Positions 24,238 to 35,542 of a stretch of DNA of 64,000 nt are shown piece after piece; position 1 is the stretch's first letter, and every line of letters begins with the position of its first letter. The stretch is from the NCBI GenBank assembly GCA_949130495.1, contig OX422219.1, positions 268,259,111-268,323,110 of the forward strand. The letters are read 5' to 3'. The DNA is from Sambucus nigra. Taxonomy: Eukaryota > Streptophyta > Magnoliopsida > Dipsacales > Adoxaceae. Under the pieces are notes generated by a model. The model saw nothing but the letters and a program-made list of their open reading frames with translations. It searched no databases and had not been told where the DNA came from. The position numbers and the translations under genes are program-made.

Positions 24238-25454
24238 TGTGACACCCCGCCTAATAAAATACCGGGTGATCAGTCCTATACCAAATTAAAATAGGAATCC
24301 CAGTTGGATCATTCTTAGCATCACTGTCGAAAACTTTTTAAAACATACTAACCACCTAGTATTCCAAAAACTGGTGCCAAATTTTAACTTTTTATTTAAA
24401 CAAAATGGTACATGCGGAAATAATTATAAATCATTCACACAACTGAATAAAACTCAACTGAATAATTAATTACACAGCTTTTCGAATAAACCATCGGCCA
24501 CCAAAGTGAAATAGTCCAATACAAATATCCAACAAAGGAATAAACTAATTTGAAACTGAACTAAACGTCTGGGCGTCATTCCCTAAGTGAAACTGAAGTG
24601 ATACAAGATTCCTACCCTAGGAATGAATGAATGGTGCGTCTAATCCAAATTCCTGCTAGAATCCACATATGCCGTAGCTCCGTGTCCCTAGAATAGAATA
24701 TCAATCCTGGCGTCCCTGTGGCTGGACACTTAAAAGGTTTTGAAAATAGTTTTATAGCAAGGGTTAGAACCCAAAACATTTTGAAAATATTTAGCAAGTG
24801 AATTAACTACAGTAATTTAAAATGCATGAATGATCTTCATATTTAAGTTAGGGTCGCACTCCCTTGTGGACATTCTCACCCCTCCACTATTGTGCACACC
24901 TACCAGTTACCTTAACCCCACCTAGTTGTACTAACCCGTCCAACTAGTCCTGGTATAACCTTCCCTTGCCATACTGCTCTAACCCGAGTATAATGATTCT
25001 TGAATTATAAGTTATCTCACAATTAACTTAATTAATTCCTCTTAAATAGTATCATATAACCGTGTTACAAGTTATATAAAGTAAATACATCACACATTGT
25101 ATTATTACCCGTATATAATATTTACTACCATTATATATGTACCTTTACTACAACATCCACACATAAAACGTACGTACATCCATCCCTTCGAGTATACCCT
25201 CGCCGGATGATTCCCTCTAAAATGCTATCTCACTAGGTGTGCTCACAAAACCTAGTTCCCCAAGTTGGAATCGCTAACCAACTTGGCCCAAAATATAAAC
25301 GTAGTGGAGGCGGTCATATTCCTTCCCTGAAAGTGAGATAAATCCATCACCCATATATACCTGACGCTATGACCTGGGGATATACTCGCCCTACTCCTCA
25401 AGCTAGGGGATTCACCCACATCGCGCAACCTCCCTTGATAGTATTAGAGTATAT
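24238..25454 (-). repeat. Composite element LTR1, left part
   Basis: The terminal ~1.2 kb of LTR1 before the nested element. It is collinear with 41703-42917 and 47722-48936. Confidence 0.9.
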
Positions 25455-26248
25455 TGTGACAACCCGGTATCCTAAATAAGGGGTGGCCAGCCCGATACTC
25501 CAATAATACAGGAATCATGGATGGAATCATTCTCAGCATCGTAACAACATAAAGAGTTTACGGGATAACCACATAATATTTAAGAATACGGGTTGTCAAA
25601 AATTTTTGTTTTGTAATTTAATGAAAGCATTTAAAGAACCCATAATTAAAAACAAGTGGAAACCCCAAAAGTATATATGTTACAACTACGACAATATAAA
25701 ATAAAGGACCGAATATAAGGTCGGTAAACATAACTACATACAATGTACAATAAGTTCAATAATTTACATATTACATTCATTATACAATTACTACATTTTG
25801 GGACACACGCCCGAATAAAGACCCGATCATAACTAGAAAACAACAATGAAGGCGTCTACACAAAATATCCCGTGAAATCCGCAAAATGTCACGGCTCCTT
25901 AAAAGACACTGGAATGGGGAAGTCATTACGGGCGACCTTGTGGTGGAGAACCTGAGCGAATATGATATATATATACTCAACAAGAAAGAAGAACGGGTCA
26001 GGGCTCGGTTTTGTGTGATCACCAGATAAATGACAAGTATGACAATAATGAACAGTTAAGCATGGATGATAAAGATGACATTCTAGCATGGTAACATCGT
26101 ATAATGAACTAAGACAATTGAACGATTATAAAGTGAAATTCAATTATATAAGAGAATAAGAATAATCATAAGCCTTTTTCATCTTTCATCTTTCACCATT
26201 TTCATTTTTCATCTTTCCATTCCTTATCAGGAATACAAATTTTATCAT

Positions 26249-26336
26249 GTGCTCTTTGTGGCACGTATCTCAATTGTATGCTCTTTGCGGCATGTACTAT
26301 GCTCTTTATGGCATTGCGTTATGCTATTTATGGCAT
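26249..26336. repeat. Four mini-hairpins with GTGC/GCAC or ATGC/GCAT stems
   Basis: GTGC-8-GCAC at 26249-26264. ATGC-8-GCAT at 26278-26293, 26299-26314 and 26321-26336. The loops are all close to TCTTTATG, and the stem change G:C to A:T occurs on both arms. Confidence 0.8.
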
Positions 26337-27143
26337 TGATATCCATCATGTCCCACTTGATGATTAGAATAGTTATAATTATATATATATATAACGATTC
26401 TAAGACCGCCCGTATGGGTTTCCCCACTGTGCGCGCCACTAAATAACCATCATGTTCCAGGGCCTACCATTAAGACAACCTGGGATCCTATCGAAACGTC
26501 GGGAAGAGTCCATATGCCTGCGGGATAGTCAAGACCACACCCGGAATCTCCTACCCATCGCAGAAAATATAAAACAAGTGTTCATATGGCCTAGGACTAT
26601 ATCCACCCTGCATTCATTAGTCAGGGGACTTCACCTTACGCACGAACTTCCCTTATGATGTCATTTAGAGAGGTGTTTTTAAACCATTTTATTAATTTCC
26701 ATTGCATGATTTAGTAAATTATCATTTACTTTATCCATTTACATTTTATCAAATGCATTATGGTTATCCGGAACTATACGTTCTTCACATCATCATAATA
26801 ACCTCGATGAATAATTAAACTCCCAAGTTATTTTTCCCAAATATCCTTTTTGGACTTTATATAAACCATCATACCTCAAATTAATTTCTAAAGTCTCCAA
26901 ATACGACTTAGTAATCTCCTAGACTCCTACTAATTCAAAAGAAAAAAGTAATGCCTGAACATCACTTCATGCACCCTCGAAATAACTCCCATATATAGCA
27001 ATTCTAATCTAGGGTAGTAAAATAACTCACCTAGAAAATCTAGGAATCTAAGTTTACTTCATACAAGAATGTTCCTAGGCCCAAATCCTAAAGAAAAATG
27101 AGTTAGAATTTAATTTCAAAAATAACTCAAAATAGCAGGAAAA

Positions 27144-27318
27144 CGAATCGATTCGCCCCAGGGACCGAATCGATTCGCCCTAGCGAATCGATTCGAACAA
27201 GGAAACTGACATTCTGTAAACTGCCGAATCGATTCATCCAAGCCGAATCGATTCGGTCCAGGCAGACCTGGAAACTGGACCTAAGCGAATCGATTCGCCC
27301 AGGGGCCGAATCGATTCG
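27144..27318. repeat. Seven CGAATCGATTCG palindromes in the 3' LTR
   Basis: Copies at 27144, 27166, 27184, 27225 (last base changed), 27244, 27286 and 27307. They fall into close pairs 18-22 bases apart, with the pairs about 41 bases apart. Spacers include CCCCAGGGAC and CCCAGGGGC. Confidence 0.9.
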
Positions 27319-28161
27319 CCCTTGCAATTTTTCTAGGAATGGCTATGGAGTTTTGGACTCCAAATTTGCCCCAACTCAAATCCATTCAAACCAACCTTGT
27401 CACCCATACATCATAAATACTACTAACTACTACTATAACCATCTATAATCATCCAAATCATTCTTTAATGATTCAAGACCCACAAATACACAAAAACCAT
27501 AAACTAGTTAAACCATGATCAATACACCATTATCACAACTAATCATTTATCTTAAACCACATATAGCATGTAGAAAACTTGCCTCAATCTAGAAAATGCA
27601 GATTTTCCTTGTGTGGTAGCAAGAATCCCTCCTCAATCTTCAATCTCTTCTCTTTTCTCTACTCTTTCTCTTCCTCTCTATAGTTCTCTCTAGGTTTAGG
27701 AATGCAATTAGGGAAAATAAAAGACTTAACAAGACTAAATCGTGCCTTTAGTCAATATTTCAACTTAAATGATCAATACCGCGATAAAATAACACGCAAC
27801 TGCATATTTAAGGTATAATCAGTCAAAAGTGCCCAAAACCTCAAAACACAATATGACACATATTTTGACTATCTCGCACGTTCCGGAATCAACTACGGCC
27901 TCCAAATTATCATTTGGACATTTTATAATCCATTTTAAGTTCCGGTTCCATTTTAAACCATAGGGTCATTTTAAATTCTATGACACTATAAAACTCATCA
28001 TGAAGATATTTACATACTCATACAGTAAATATACAACAAGTTAGTAAATATTAACTTTTCTTGATTAAATTAATACTCACTCCATATCCAGCATTTTATA
28101 TATAATTACCTCGCATAGTAAGTAAATATAAAATAGGCTCTCATAAGCGAGGATTGTTACA

Positions 28162-28175
28162 TACTTCCCCCCTCA
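28162..28175 (-). other. Polypurine tract of the nested gypsy element
   Basis: On the minus strand it reads CATGAGGGGGGAAGTA, directly before the LTR start TGTAACA. Confidence 0.8.
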
Positions 28176-28229
28176 TGAGGGAATTTTGCCCCCAAAATTC
28201 AAGCGTACCTTGTAAGAAGAGATGCGGAT

Positions 28230-30488
28230 TGTCACACCCGAAACCAAATATCCATACTAATCATTTGTTATTAAAATAATTGGATCATAATCTCGAGCCC
28301 ATTGGAAAATATACTTCGTTTATCAATATTTTTCTGTACAATGTGCATAATGAACATAATATTATTCTTATACCCTAAAATTCAATATCAGAGTCATAAT
28401 TAAGCGGACATACAATATTGTGATTAACTATGATCAACTCAATCCATACTAAATCAATATATACAATGTGTGAGTATATTAAAATCTTCAGTGTGACAAC
28501 AATAAAATCCCCATTTTTAAACCCCAGCTCTCTCCAATGGTGCAACTCTCAAAGTTACCGGTCATATGGTATCCTAGCTGGCAGCGTACGAACCTAAAAT
28601 TGTTAAAATATAAACTGTAAGCATTAAGCTTAGTGAGGTACTCCTTCCCTGCAACAGAATAACAATTTTATATCGAATATGTGGATATAAAATCCAAACA
28701 ATCCTGCCCATTGGCAATAACAAATCATGGATCATAAGATCCAAATAATTCTGCCCATTGGCAATAACAAATCCTGGATCATAAGATCCAAATAATTCTG
28801 CCCATTGGCGATAACAAATCCTGGATCATAAGACCCAAACAAATCCTGGATATTTTAATATCCAAACAAATCCTGAATACCGAAGTATTCAAACCAATCC
28901 TGGATCATGAGACCCAAACAAATCCTGGATATTTTAATATCCAAACAAATCCTGAATACCGAAGTATTCAAACAAATCCTGCTCTTAGAGCTATATTCAT
29001 ATTTATATATGAAACAAATCATAAGTACACTCACCTCGATAGTTTAATTGTCTTTTCCCTTGCCTTTATCCGGTATTTTTTCAATCATCTCTTCTTCCCT
29101 CCCTATCATTCTTACAATATTAGTATCATCATAAGAATATCAATAATCCAAAGAATGATTTAAACATAATTCAATCCATAAGCATCACATGACTCCATTC
29201 AAATCATTTATCACATGCGAAGTTCCACCCAAATCCATGTTAATATATTTAACATATCCAAATCATAGACCAAATATAAATTCATTCTTGGTAATTCAAT
29301 CCTTGTCTTATTAGTATTCCAATACAAAAGACGGTACATCATTTCAAGTCTCCTAGGGCAAGATATGCCCATTTCTTTACCACATAGCAAATCTACCCTA
29401 TAGGCTCTTTTATCGTTCATTCAACTTCCAGTAATTTCCATAATTTTTATACATTGTAAATTTATATGATATTTAAACCAACATCAGTAAACATATTGAA
29501 AAATACAATATTAAAATTTCATAATTTTCAGAGTTCATTTGCTATGTCAAGCAAAACATCGAACACATGGCGGGCATACTTTCACCCTTAGGGCAGATTT
29601 CATACCTGAACTTCAAACTCTCACCAAAGACTTATTTCTTGGTATTTTCTTATGATTTTTGGATATGTCATACATATATGAGTCCAAGTTAATCTAAAAT
29701 TAGAATCAATCAATTCCAATAAGTATACAAAAATATATGGAAGTTTGAATAAACAAGGTTCCTAAACAAAATAATTTCAACGGTTTACACATTCAAGTTT
29801 GCTTAAACTTTCATCTGTCCAAAAGTACACATCAAGACATGGAAATTCAGTAAAAAATGATTATTTCAATCATTTAAATAAGAAATACAAAAATAAACAA
29901 GATTTATGGATGGAAATACTTTAGGGGATTTTACGTAATTTTTCTATGAATTTTTCTTCAATTTCTCCTCACACTTTCTTCCTAAACATCAAAACTCTCT
30001 TTCCTTAGGTTAAACTCTTCCATGGATGAAATATGCTGAAGGAAGAGCTTAATTCAAGGGTTTTAAGTCGGCATAAGGCCACCCCCTCTTGGTTATTGTG
30101 GCATTACATAAAACAAAATATCATTTAAGGCAAAATGACTACTTTACCCCCTGTTCGTAAAAAGACAATATCTTCCCACTCGGATGTCCGTTCGATGAAC
30201 CGTTTGTTTTGTTATAAAACTAACTCATATATATACAAATATATAGTTTACAATTCAAGTTAATTGTTATGTCATAAAGGTCAAAACTCGCCTCCAACAG
30301 GGACATTCCTACCGAAAACTTTAAAATTTCACATTTGTAACTAATTCGATATTTCAAGCATTATGAAGGAAGGATTAAACTAAACATAATTACTTACATT
30401 ATATATATACTAATAACATATTATTCATATCACATAAGCTAATCATGATTTAAACATGATTTATCATAATTATATTCGGGTTGTCACA
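28230..30488 (-). mobile_element. 2.26-kb solo LTR nested in the end of pol
   Basis: It begins TGTCACACCCGAA and ends TTCGGGTTGTCACA, with target duplication CGGAT (28225-28229, 30489-30493). It splits the last codons of the gypsy pol: KYP codons lie on one side and HLF codons on the other. The orientation is inferred from a purine-rich, leader-like stretch that reads sensibly on the minus strand near 29940-30060. No internal domain is present, so it is a solo LTR formed by LTR-LTR recombination. Confidence 0.88.
28682..29013. repeat. Run of about 14 mini-hairpins with a shared linker
   Basis: Units of about 23-27 bases are joined by a linker like AACAAATCC. Stems: TGGAT/ATCCA, TGCC/GGCA (three times, one decayed), TGGATC/GATCCA (four times, two with one arm changed), TGGATATT/AATATCCA (twice), TGAATAC/GTATTCA (twice), GCTC/GAGC, TTCATAT/ATATGAA. 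Loops are 2-5 bases. Confidence 0.85.
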
Positions 30489-30493
30489 CGGAT

Positions 30494-30830
30494 ACTTTTC
30501 CCGCATGTCGTCCTCACGTTCCCATGTCAATTCTTTAGCATTGTGATGACTCCATTGGACTCTCACCAAGGGCACCACATGAGACCTCAGCTTTCACTCC
30601 CCATGATCAAGAATAGCAATCGGTTGTTCTTCATATGAAACGTCAGGTTGCAAGTCAATATCCTCAAAAGGGATATGCCAAAGGGCACCTTCACATCTCT
30701 TATACTTCTTCAGAGAGGAAACATGGAATACATCGTGAATTAGTTGCAAATGCTCCGATAAGGCAAGTTGATACGCCACGGGACCAACTTTCACAATAAT
30801 TGGAAAAGGTCCAATGAAACGCGGCATAAG
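30494..30830 (-). pseudogene. Chromodomain-like C-terminal tail of the polyprotein
   Basis: It starts near FIGPFPIIVKVGPVAYQLAL and HDVFHVSSLKKY, the usual post-integrase link. It then has a stop, and continues ILDHGE, VPLVRVQWSHHNAKELTWE and DMREKYP, the W...E-TWE pattern of the chromodomain-like tail in Tekay-type elements. Such tails guide integration to heterochromatin. The last codons are beyond the solo LTR at 28229 and below. Confidence 0.8.
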
Positions 30831-30955
30831 CTTTCATTTCTTCTCGAAATGCTTAATGCCCTTCATTGGTGACACTCGCACCAAGACTTGGTCCCAAATC
30901 TCTAACTCCATGTGTCTTTTACCCACATCGGCATAGCTCTTTTGGCAATCTTGGG

Positions 30956-31984
30956 CTATCCGAATGCGATACCCGTATCTTGGATCATTTTAGGTCCAAG
31001 GAATTTGTTATCACCCACTTCCAACCAACAAGCGGGCGATCTACATGGCCGACCATAGAGAGCTTCATAGGGCACCATTCCAATAGTAAATTGGTATGAG
31101 TTATTATAAGCGGAGTCAACCAATGAGAGGTATTGTTCCCAAACATCCTTGAAATCAAGCATGCACATACGGAGCATATCCTCCAACATTTGGTTTACTC
31201 TTTCAGTTTGACCATTTGTTTGAGGATGATAAGAACTGCTTAACTTCAATTCGGTTCCCATGGCCTCTTGGGAACTTCACCAAAAGTGGGAAACAAAGAT
31301 CTTGTCTCGGTCGGAAATGATATTTAAAGGTACCCCATGAAGTCTAAGGACCTCCTCGATGAATAATTAGGCATAACGAGCAGTATCAAAATCTGTACGC
31401 ACGGGCAAGAAGTGTGCCGACTTAGTCAAGCGGTCGACAATCACCCAAATCGAATCATAACCCCTATGTGATCTTGGTAAGCCCATAATAAAGACCATAG
31501 ATATGCTATCCCATTTCCATACCGGAATCTCCAACGGTTGCAACAAACCTGTAGGTCGCTGATGGTCGATCTTAACCAAATGACAAGTAGTGCATTGGGA
31601 TACAAACTTCAAAATATCCCTCTTCATGCCGGGCCACCAATACTGGCAGTGCATGACTTGATGCATCTTATCCCCACCAGGATGTACCATAAATTTCGAC
31701 CCGTAAGATTCTGCCATCACCGCCCTTCTCAAATCCCCCTCTTCCGGAATAATAAGTCTTCCATGGAAGTGTAATCCACCCTCAGAGCTTATCGAGTAGG
31801 ATTCCGCTCCCTCGGACAGTAATAGGTGTATATGGTCTTGGCAACTCTTATCTCTTCCCTGGGCTTCCACAATTCTTGCCACAATTGTAGGAGTAATGGT
31901 CATCACTGACATGAACGCTCTCACCACCGCATCCTCCTGACTGAGCTCCTTCCACTTAGCTTTCCATAAATCAGCTAAGCCTCC
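30956..31984 (-). pseudogene. Integrase, first catalytic Asp lost
   Basis: The N-terminal zinc-binding region is seen as HPGGDKMHQV...YWWPGMKRDI...CTTC, with the first His position apparently Tyr. In the core, the segment that normally reads MDF reads MVF, so the first catalytic Asp is Val (codon 31493-31495). The second Asp (ISDRDKIF) and the Glu (NGQTERVNQ) remain. Stops lie at 31367 and near 31262. The C-terminal YNNSYQFTIGMVPYEALYGR motif is clear. Confidence 0.92.
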
Positions 31985-32346
31985 CTCAGGTTTCCTACTC
32001 AAGGCATCCGCCACTACGTTCGCCTTTACTGGATGATAATGGATATCAAATTGATAGTCTTTCACGAACTATAACCAACGACACTGACGGATATTCAAAT
32101 CCTTCTGGGAAAATAAATATTACAGCGATTTATGGTCCGTGAAAAGACTGAATTTCTCCCCTAGGAGATAATGCCTCAAAATCTTCAAGGCAAAGACAAT
32201 AGCGGCGAGTTATAATTCATGCATCGGATAGTTCCTTTCGTGAGGCTTTAGCTTACGAGAAGCATAAGCGATAGCCCGCCTCTCTTGTTGAAGCACACCT
32301 CATAATCCTTGAAGAGATGCATTGGTGAAGACTAGATATTCCAATC
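31985..32346 (-). pseudogene. RNase H, catalytic residues lost
   Basis: It begins at [10 protein letters not shown], where the family has TDAS, so the first catalytic Asp is Asn. A stop follows at 32300. In the segment that normally reads HDLELAA, the catalytic Glu codon is a TAA stop (32210-32212). The third Asp survives in FTDHKSL, and the DALSRKP exit motif is present. Confidence 0.88.
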
Positions 32347-33374
32347 CCGGCTTTGGTAAAGCAAGGACCGGAGCCGAAGTCAATCTATCTTTGAGCTCAT
32401 CAAAAGCAGCCTGGCAAGAGTTATCCCAGACAAATATCACCCCTTTTCGGGTCAAATTTATCAAAGGGCTTGCGATTTTAGAGAAACCCTTGATAAACCG
32501 ATGGTAATAACCCACCAAACCCAGAAAACTATGAATTTCGGTAGGTGTCATGGGCTGACCCCACTCCCTCACCTCAAGCACCTTACTAGGATCCACTGAT
32601 ATACCCTGGGATGACACCACATGACCCAGAAACTGAACTTCCTTCAACCAAAAGACAAATTTCGTGAACTTTGCATACAATTGGTGATCCCTCAATCTTT
32701 GCAGGACCAACCGTAAGTGAGTAGCATGGTCAGATTCTGTCTGAGAATAGACTAAGATGTCATCGATGAATACAATAATAAATTGGTCAAGGAAATCCCG
32801 AAATACCCAATTCATGAGATCCATAAATACAGCGGGGGCATTGGTTAGTCCAAAGGGCATAACTAAGAATTCATAGGATCCATATCGGTCAGAAATGCAG
32901 TCTTAGATACGTCCTGTTACCGTATCCTCAATTGATGATACCCCGTCCTCAAATCGATCTTAGAGAAGTATGAGCTCCCCTAAGTTGGTCAAATAGATCA
33001 TCAATACGAGGCAAAGGGTATTTATTCCGGATGGTGACTTTATTCAACTCTCTATAGTCCACACATAATCGGAGAGAACCGTCTCTTTTCTTTACAAACA
33101 ATACCGGAGCACCCCATAGCGACGTACTGCGCCTAATAAATCCCTGCTCCAACAACTGTTGAATTTTCTCTCTCAACTCCCTCATTTCCACAGGAGCTAT
33201 GTGATATGGAGCTTTCGCAATAGGTCGAGTTACCGACACTAAATCAATCATAAACTCAATCTCCCAACTTGGAGGTAATCCCGGTATTTCCCGAAAAACA
33301 TCTTTAAAATCTCTAACAATCAAAAGAGAATCCAGGGGAACAACTACATCCCTAGAAGTATCCTCCGCAATACA
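32300..33374 (-). pseudogene. Reverse transcriptase
   Basis: The first part (33323-32949) covers the fingers, with [20 protein letters not shown] and [15 protein letters not shown]. Then a ~90-base stretch has frameshifts and stops. The second part (32860-32300) starts [12 protein letters not shown] and keeps the catalytic [10 protein letters not shown] (32759-32770 encodes FIDD). It continues with [11 protein letters not shown] and [13 protein letters not shown]. The polymerase residues look intact, but the frame break between the parts prevents one protein. Confidence 0.93.
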
Positions 33375-34042
33375 CTATAAAAAGGTACTCGTACCTCCTT
33401 CCAAACTAGGCATGACTACCAAGAACATTTCTTGTCCTGGAACGGCGAAGATTATACTCTTCCCATAATAATTCACTATCACGTGATATTTCACTAACCA
33501 ATCTATGCCCAAGATCACGTCATACCCGACCATGTCAAGGACGAGCAAATCGGCCTCAAAGCACAAATTACCAAGATTAATCCCTATGTTTTTACAAACA
33601 AAGAAAATCAATGAACCATAATCCATAGAGGATTCAACGCTAGTGAAAGTATTCTCAACAGATTTTATCAACTCTGTGGCCTGAGAAAAACTCCTAGAAA
33701 TGAAAGAGTGTGTCGCACCCGTATCAAATAATACCCGACCCATATGCCCTTGTATGAGAAACTTACTTTCAATCGCTAGCGGTGCCGGAGGGGCTGGAGG
33801 GAGCATAGCCTCCTGAACGTGATAGACCCGTCCATACTGCAGTTGCCCCTGCTGTGGAGGAACAACGAGATTAGGTGCCTGTGGCGGAAACTGAACATAT
33901 GGTTGCTGTGGAGCCCTAGGAAGATGCCCTCCAATCAACCGAGGACACGACCTCTTATAATGGCCCAGCTCTCCGCACTGAAAACATTTGTTCGACACAT
34001 TCTCCTGGTTTCACCCTTGGTTGTTTCAGAACTGCCCTGAAC
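33375..34042 (-). pseudogene. gag C-terminus (CCHC knuckle) and aspartic protease
   Basis: A zinc knuckle, CFQCGELGHYKRSC with spacing C-X2-C-X4-H-X4-C, lies at 33945-33986 and would bind RNA in the capsid protein. A Pro/Gln-rich linker follows. Then comes the protease active site FDTGATHSFIS (Asp about 91 residues after the first Met at 33998) and the later ILGIDWL strand, which together define a retropepsin. The block is open for 207 codons and ends in a stop at 33375. The upstream gag is missing because the LTR junction lies only ~45 bases away. Confidence 0.9.
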
Positions 34043-34230
34043 CATAAGCCTTTTTCATCTTTCACCATTTTTATTTTTCATCTTTCCATTCCTTATCAGG
34101 AATACAAATTTTATCATGTGCTCTTTGTGGCACGTATCTCAATTGTATGCTATTTGTGGCATGTACTATGCTCTTTATGGCATTGAGTTATGTTCTTTAT
34201 GGAATTGATATCCATCAAGTCCCACTTGAT

Positions 34231-34576
34231 TTTTTTTTTGGGAAAATTATGTGTATATAGAACGTAACCAGAAACTTTACAAGTACGCGAGGAAAAAACC
34301 TCAACAAAAAAACATAGAAGCCAAGGGGCATACCCCAAAGGCAAACAAGAAAATTCAACATGGTGGGGCATACCCCACCCAAGCATAAACAACACAAACA
34401 AACACAACAAACAAAATAAGGCCCAACAAGGGGCAAACAAACACGCAGCCCAACAAGCATAAGGGGTCACACCCACAGTGGTGGACCCAGCCCAAGTCAA
34501 ACGTAACCCTGAACCAAATAGCCAACGCGTATACACCCGAACCACGATAGTAATAACCATCAACAGCATCATCGGA
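34231..34576 (-). mobile_element. Small poly(A) retroposon (SINE or 5'-truncated LINE)
   Basis: Flanked by the 7-bp direct repeat ACTTGAT (34224-34230 and 34577-34583). The intact site is seen in the other LTR at about 26355. It begins on the plus strand with a T run, i.e. a poly(A) tail on the minus strand. No reverse transcriptase is left in 346 bases. I cannot tell a SINE from a truncated LINE end. Confidence 0.8.
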
Positions 34577-35363
34577 ACTTGATGATTAGAATAGTTATAA
34601 GTATATATATATATAATGATTCCAAGACTGCCCGTCCGGGTTTCCCCACTGTGCGCGCCACTAAATAACCATCATCTTCTAGGGCCTACCATAAGACAAC
34701 CTGGGATCCTATCGAAACGTTGGGAAGCGGCCATATGCCTGCGGGATCGTCAAGACCACACCAGGAATCTCCTACCCATCGTAGAAAATATCAAACAAGC
34801 GCTCATATGGCCTAGGACTATATCCACCCTGCATTCAATAGTCAGGGGGCTTCACCTTACGCACGAACTTCCCTTATGATGTCATTTATAGAGGTGTTTT
34901 TAAACCATTTTATTAATTTCCATTGCATGATTTAGTAAATTATTATTTACTTTATCCATTTATATTTTATCAAATGCATTATGGTTATCCGGAACTATGC
35001 ATGCTTCACATCATCACAATAACCTCGATGAATAATTAAACTCCCAAGTTATTTTTCCCAAATATCCTTTTTGGACTTTATATAAACCATCATACCTCAA
35101 ATTAATTTCTAAAGTCTCCAAATACGACTTAGTAATCTCCTAGACTGCTACTAATTCAAAAGAAGAAAGTAATGCCTGAACATCAATTCATGCACCCTCG
35201 AAATAACTCCCATATATAGCAATTCTAATCTAGGGTAGTAAAATAACTCACCTAGAACTCTAGGACTCTAATTTTACTTCATACAAGAAGGTTCCTAGGC
35301 CCAAATCCTAAAGAAAAATGAGTTAGAATTGAATTTCAGAAATAACTCAAAACAGCAGGAAAA

Positions 35364-35542
35364 CGAATCGATTAGCCCCAGGGGCCGAATCGATTCGCCC
35401 TGAAAGCGAATCAATTTGGACAAGGGAAACTGACATTCTATAAACTACCGAATCGATTCGGCCAAGCCGAATCGATTCGGTCCAGGCAGACCTGGAAACT
35501 GGACCTAAGCGAATCGATTCGCCCAGGGGTCAAATCGATGCG
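35364..35542. repeat. CGAATCGATTCG palindrome series in the 5' LTR
   Basis: The same series as at 27144-27318, with several members mutated (for example CGAATCGATTAG and AATCGATGCG). Confidence 0.85.

Larger units (their letters stand above)
25455..28161 (-). repeat. 3' LTR of the nested gypsy element
   Basis: A full-length 2.7-kb LTR. On the minus strand it begins TGTAACAATCCTCGC right after a polypurine tract (28162-28175). It includes four GCAC/GCAT hairpins and seven CGAATCGATTCG palindromes. Confidence 0.92.
30494..34042 (-). pseudogene. Broken gag-pol of the nested Ty3/gypsy element
   Basis: The remaining polyprotein reads, in order: gag CCHC knuckle, aspartic protease, reverse transcriptase, RNase H, integrase and a chromodomain-like tail. 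This is the Ty3/gypsy order, and the tail with a tRNA-Met-type relative nearby suggests a Tekay/Del-like chromovirus. The reading frame is hit by stops (for example 33375, 32300, 32210, 31367) and by frameshifts around 32861-32948 and 30830-30955. The 5' part of gag is deleted and the extreme 3' end is separated by the solo LTR. Catalytic residues are lost in RNase H and integrase. It is not functional. Confidence 0.93.

Noticed and set aside
27127..27327. Minus-strand ORF with repeated RIDS peptides
   Set aside because: The repeating peptide is only the translation of the CGAATCGATTCG palindromes within the LTR. The same applies to the 113-codon minus-strand ORF at 55036-55377.
28682..29013. 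Regularly spaced repeats resembling a CRISPR array
   Set aside because: Units are hairpin variants inside a plant solo LTR with a 5-bp target duplication. There are no unique spacers and no cas genes. The 59-bp and 95-bp arrays are rejected for the same reason.
28230..30488. DNA transposon with terminal inverted repeats
   Set aside because: The ends are inverted for ~13 bases, but they are TG...CA, the target duplication is 5 bp, and the sequence has LTR-like leader features. A solo LTR fits better.
30866..31774. Plus-strand ORFs at 30866-31099 and 31538-31774
   Set aside because: They lie opposite clear integrase coding sequence on the minus strand and have no recognisable motif.
34150..34572. 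140-codon minus-strand ORF rich in Cys, Leu and Phe
   Set aside because: It spans the small retroposon and runs into LTR sequence across the target duplication, so it is a chance fusion.
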